Positions 62,574 through 64,000 of a DNA stretch of 64,000 nt are shown here, one piece after another. The notes beneath the pieces were generated by a model. It searched no databases. It saw only the letters and a list, made by a program, of their open reading frames with translations, and was not told where the DNA came from. Numbering within the stretch: position 1 is the first letter of the stretch; each line of letters starts with the position of its first letter. Source of the DNA: an uncultured bacterium (GTDB lineage Bacteria; Bacteroidota; Bacteroidia; Chitinophagales; Chitinophagaceae); NCBI GenBank assembly GCA_903920455.1, contig CAIXLY010000003.1, positions 102,304-166,303 on the forward strand, given 5' to 3'. The position numbers and the translations under genes were made by a program.

Positions 62574-63848
62574 ATGCAGATTGAAACTTCCACCATAGAG
62601 AAGCATAACCAACAATTAATCAAGCAACACAATGCAGATGTTGATCACTTGGCTTCTCGTATTGATGGCGTTGAACTTTTGATTAGTAAGTTAGTCGCAT
62701 TTCAAATTGCTGTTCCTAGCTGGGCACTTGGTACAGGAGGCACTCGCTTCGGAAGATTCTCAGGGCTAGGTGAACCGGGAAGTCTGGAACAAAAAATAGC
62801 AGATGTTGGACTCCTTCATGCGCTTAACCAGTCAAGCGGTGCGATCTCATTGCATATTCCATGGGACATCCCCTCTGACTATAACAAAATAAAGCAACTG
62901 GCATCATCCCACGGACTTCGCTTTGATGCAGTGAATTCCAATACTTTCCAAGATCAACCAGGTCAAGCGCTGAGCTACAAATACGGCTCACTACAGCATG
63001 TCGACAAAGCTGTTCGTAAGCAAGCCATCGGACACAATATTGAAGTAATCAAACATGGTGAACAGCTTGGCTCAAAAGCTCTTACAGTATGGCTTTCGGA
63101 CGGATCCTGTTTTCCTGGTCAGCTCAACTTTAAAAAGGCATTCAAAAATACCTTAGAGAGTTTAGAAGAAATATATGCAGCATTACCAGATGACTGGAAA
63201 ATGTTTATTGAATACAAAGCTTTTGAACCCAATTTCTATTCCATGACAGTAGGAGATTGGGGGCAATCCTATCTCTATGCCAGTAAACTTGGCGCGAAGG
63301 CCAAAACCCTGGTTGACCTCGGGCACCATCTTCCAAATGCAAATATTGAACAGATTGTATCCATATTGATGATGGAGAATAAACTCGCCGGATTTCACTT
63401 TAACGATTCTAAATACGGGGATGATGACCTCACCGTAGGCAGTATCAACCCATATCAACTCTTTCTGATTTTCAATGAACTGGTTGCAGGAATGGATGAA
63501 CTAAAGATGGATCATGCCAATGACCTCGGATGGATGATTGATGCATCACATAATGTAAAAGATCCTTTGGAAGATCTTATACAATCCATCGAAGCGATAA
63601 TGATTGCTTATGCCCAATCCCTCTTGATTAACCGCACTCAGCTTGAGCACGCGCAAATAAACAACGATGTGACGGGTGCGCAAGAAATATTGCAACAAGC
63701 ATACCGAACAGATGTAAGGCCATTGGTTGCCGAAGCAAGGCTCAGGGCTGGTGGTGCATTAAACCCAATTCAACTTTTCAGACAAGCTGGAATCAGAAAT
63801 AAGCTGATCACACAACGCGGGTCGGCAAGCAAAGCAACCGGTTTATGA
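62574..63848 (+). CDS. rhaI: L-rhamnose isomerase (RhaI-type sugar isomerase)
   Basis: 424 residues. A TIM-barrel isomerase interconverting L-rhamnose and L-rhamnulose with divalent metals. Metal/substrate-binding stretches are FIEYKAFEPNFYSMTVGDWG, LVDLGHHLPNANIEQI and FHFNDSKYGDDDLTVGS. It resembles the Pseudomonas-type RhaI more than the E. coli RhaA. It starts 37 bases after the aldolase gene and overlaps the kinase start by 4 bases. Confidence 0.93.
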   Translation: MQIETSTIEKHNQQLIKQHNADVDHLASRIDGVELLISKLVAFQIAVPSWALGTGGTRFGRFSGLGEPGSLEQKIADVGLLHALNQSSGAISLHIPWDIPSDYNKIKQLASSHGLRFDAVNSNTFQDQPGQALSYKYGSLQHVDKAVRKQAIGHNIEVIKHGEQLGSKALTVWLSDGSCFPGQLNFKKAFKNTLESLEEIYAALPDDWKMFIEYKAFEPNFYSMTVGDWGQSYLYASKLGAKAKTLVDLGHHLPNANIEQIVSILMMENKLAGFHFNDSKYGDDDLTVGSINPYQLFLIFNELVAGMDELKMDHANDLGWMIDASHNVKDPLEDLIQSIEAIMIAYAQSLLINRTQLEHAQINNDVTGAQEILQQAYRTDVRPLVAEARLRAGGALNPIQLFRQAGIRNKLITQRGSASKATGL

Positions 63849-64000
63849 AAAATCAACCCGCCATACTGATTTTTGATATTGGTAAAACAAATAAAAAATC
63901 AATTGTATTTGATGAGGCCTACAATGTCCTGCTCGAAGAAGTTACATCATTTCAAGAACTAGAAGATGAAGATGGCTTTCCCTGTGACGACCTAAACGCA
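63845..64000 (+). CDS. rhaB: Carbohydrate kinase, FGGY family (start only; probable rhamnulokinase)
   Basis: 52 codons before the window end. The ATG overlaps the isomerase stop (ATGA). The visible N-terminus MKNQPAILIFDIGKTNKKS has the DIGKTN nucleotide-binding motif of FGGY sugar kinases. By position it is the rhamnulokinase of the pathway, making rhamnulose-1-phosphate. The rest of the gene is outside the window. Confidence 0.75.
   Translation, partial: MKNQPAILIFDIGKTNKKSIVFDEAYNVLLEEVTSFQELEDEDGFPCDDLNA

Overview
The window is a gene-dense chromosomal segment of a member of the Bacteroidota. The evidence is the gldK-gldL-gldM-gldN type IX secretion/gliding operon, TonB-dependent receptors with an HmuY-type lipoprotein, a split-type transketolase subunit, a DUF4271-hemD pair, and many promoters with the Bacteroidota -7 box TAnnTTTG. 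An ECF sigma factor followed by a membrane-anchored barrel protein with a YPSDRVW motif leans toward Chitinophagales/Sphingobacteriia, but the order is an inference. No tRNA, rRNA, insertion sequence, prophage or CRISPR array was seen.

Layout. 1-5.9 kb: the 3' end of a large outer-membrane/periplasmic protein gene, then comEC, purH and a DMT exporter. 5.9-7.9 kb (minus): DUF3109 protein and LutB-type iron-sulfur protein. 8-16.4 kb: dxs, scpA, a second DMT transporter, frr, a WecA/MraY-like glycosyl-1-phosphate transferase, a transketolase N-terminal subunit without its partner, a LolE/FtsX-like permease and rbfA. 16.5-22.9 kb: an MsbA-type ABC exporter facing an ileS-dksA-like operon, whose DksA-like protein carries a histone-H1-like Lys/Ala/Pro tail. 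23-27 kb (minus): an iron/haem uptake group (AraC regulator with a cysteine cluster, TonB receptor, HmuY lipoprotein). 27.1-32.2 kb: gyrB plus a small ORF, nadC-SUI1, and gpmI overlapping a second haem-type TonB receptor. 34.5-38.4 kb: ECF sigma factor, trans-envelope barrel protein, uvrC. 38.4-43.2 kb (minus): gldKLMN. 43.3-49.2 kb (minus): DUF255 thioredoxin-fold protein, hemD, DUF4271 protein, BamA/TamA-like barrel. 49.3-54.5 kb: hemW, gpsA, and a TolC-adaptor pair with no pump beside it. 54.8-57 kb: cobalamin riboswitch and BtuB-like receptor. 57-59.1 kb: marC and rmuC, convergent. 59.3-64 kb: L-rhamnose catabolic operon (rhaT, aldolase-dehydrogenase fusion, isomerase, start of the kinase), cut by the window end.

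How it fits together. Most genes are housekeeping: isoprenoid, purine, NAD, haem, glycolysis, translation, DNA repair and topology, envelope assembly. The accessory content concerns uptake across the outer membrane (three TonB receptors, for haem/iron and corrinoids), T9SS secretion, and use of rhamnose. Gene ends are tightly packed: several convergent pairs overlap or are separated by only a few bases. Fourteen TAnnTTTG boxes lie just upstream of starts, some so close that the transcripts would be leaderless or nearly so. They also helped to choose the scpA, DUF3109 and transketolase starts.
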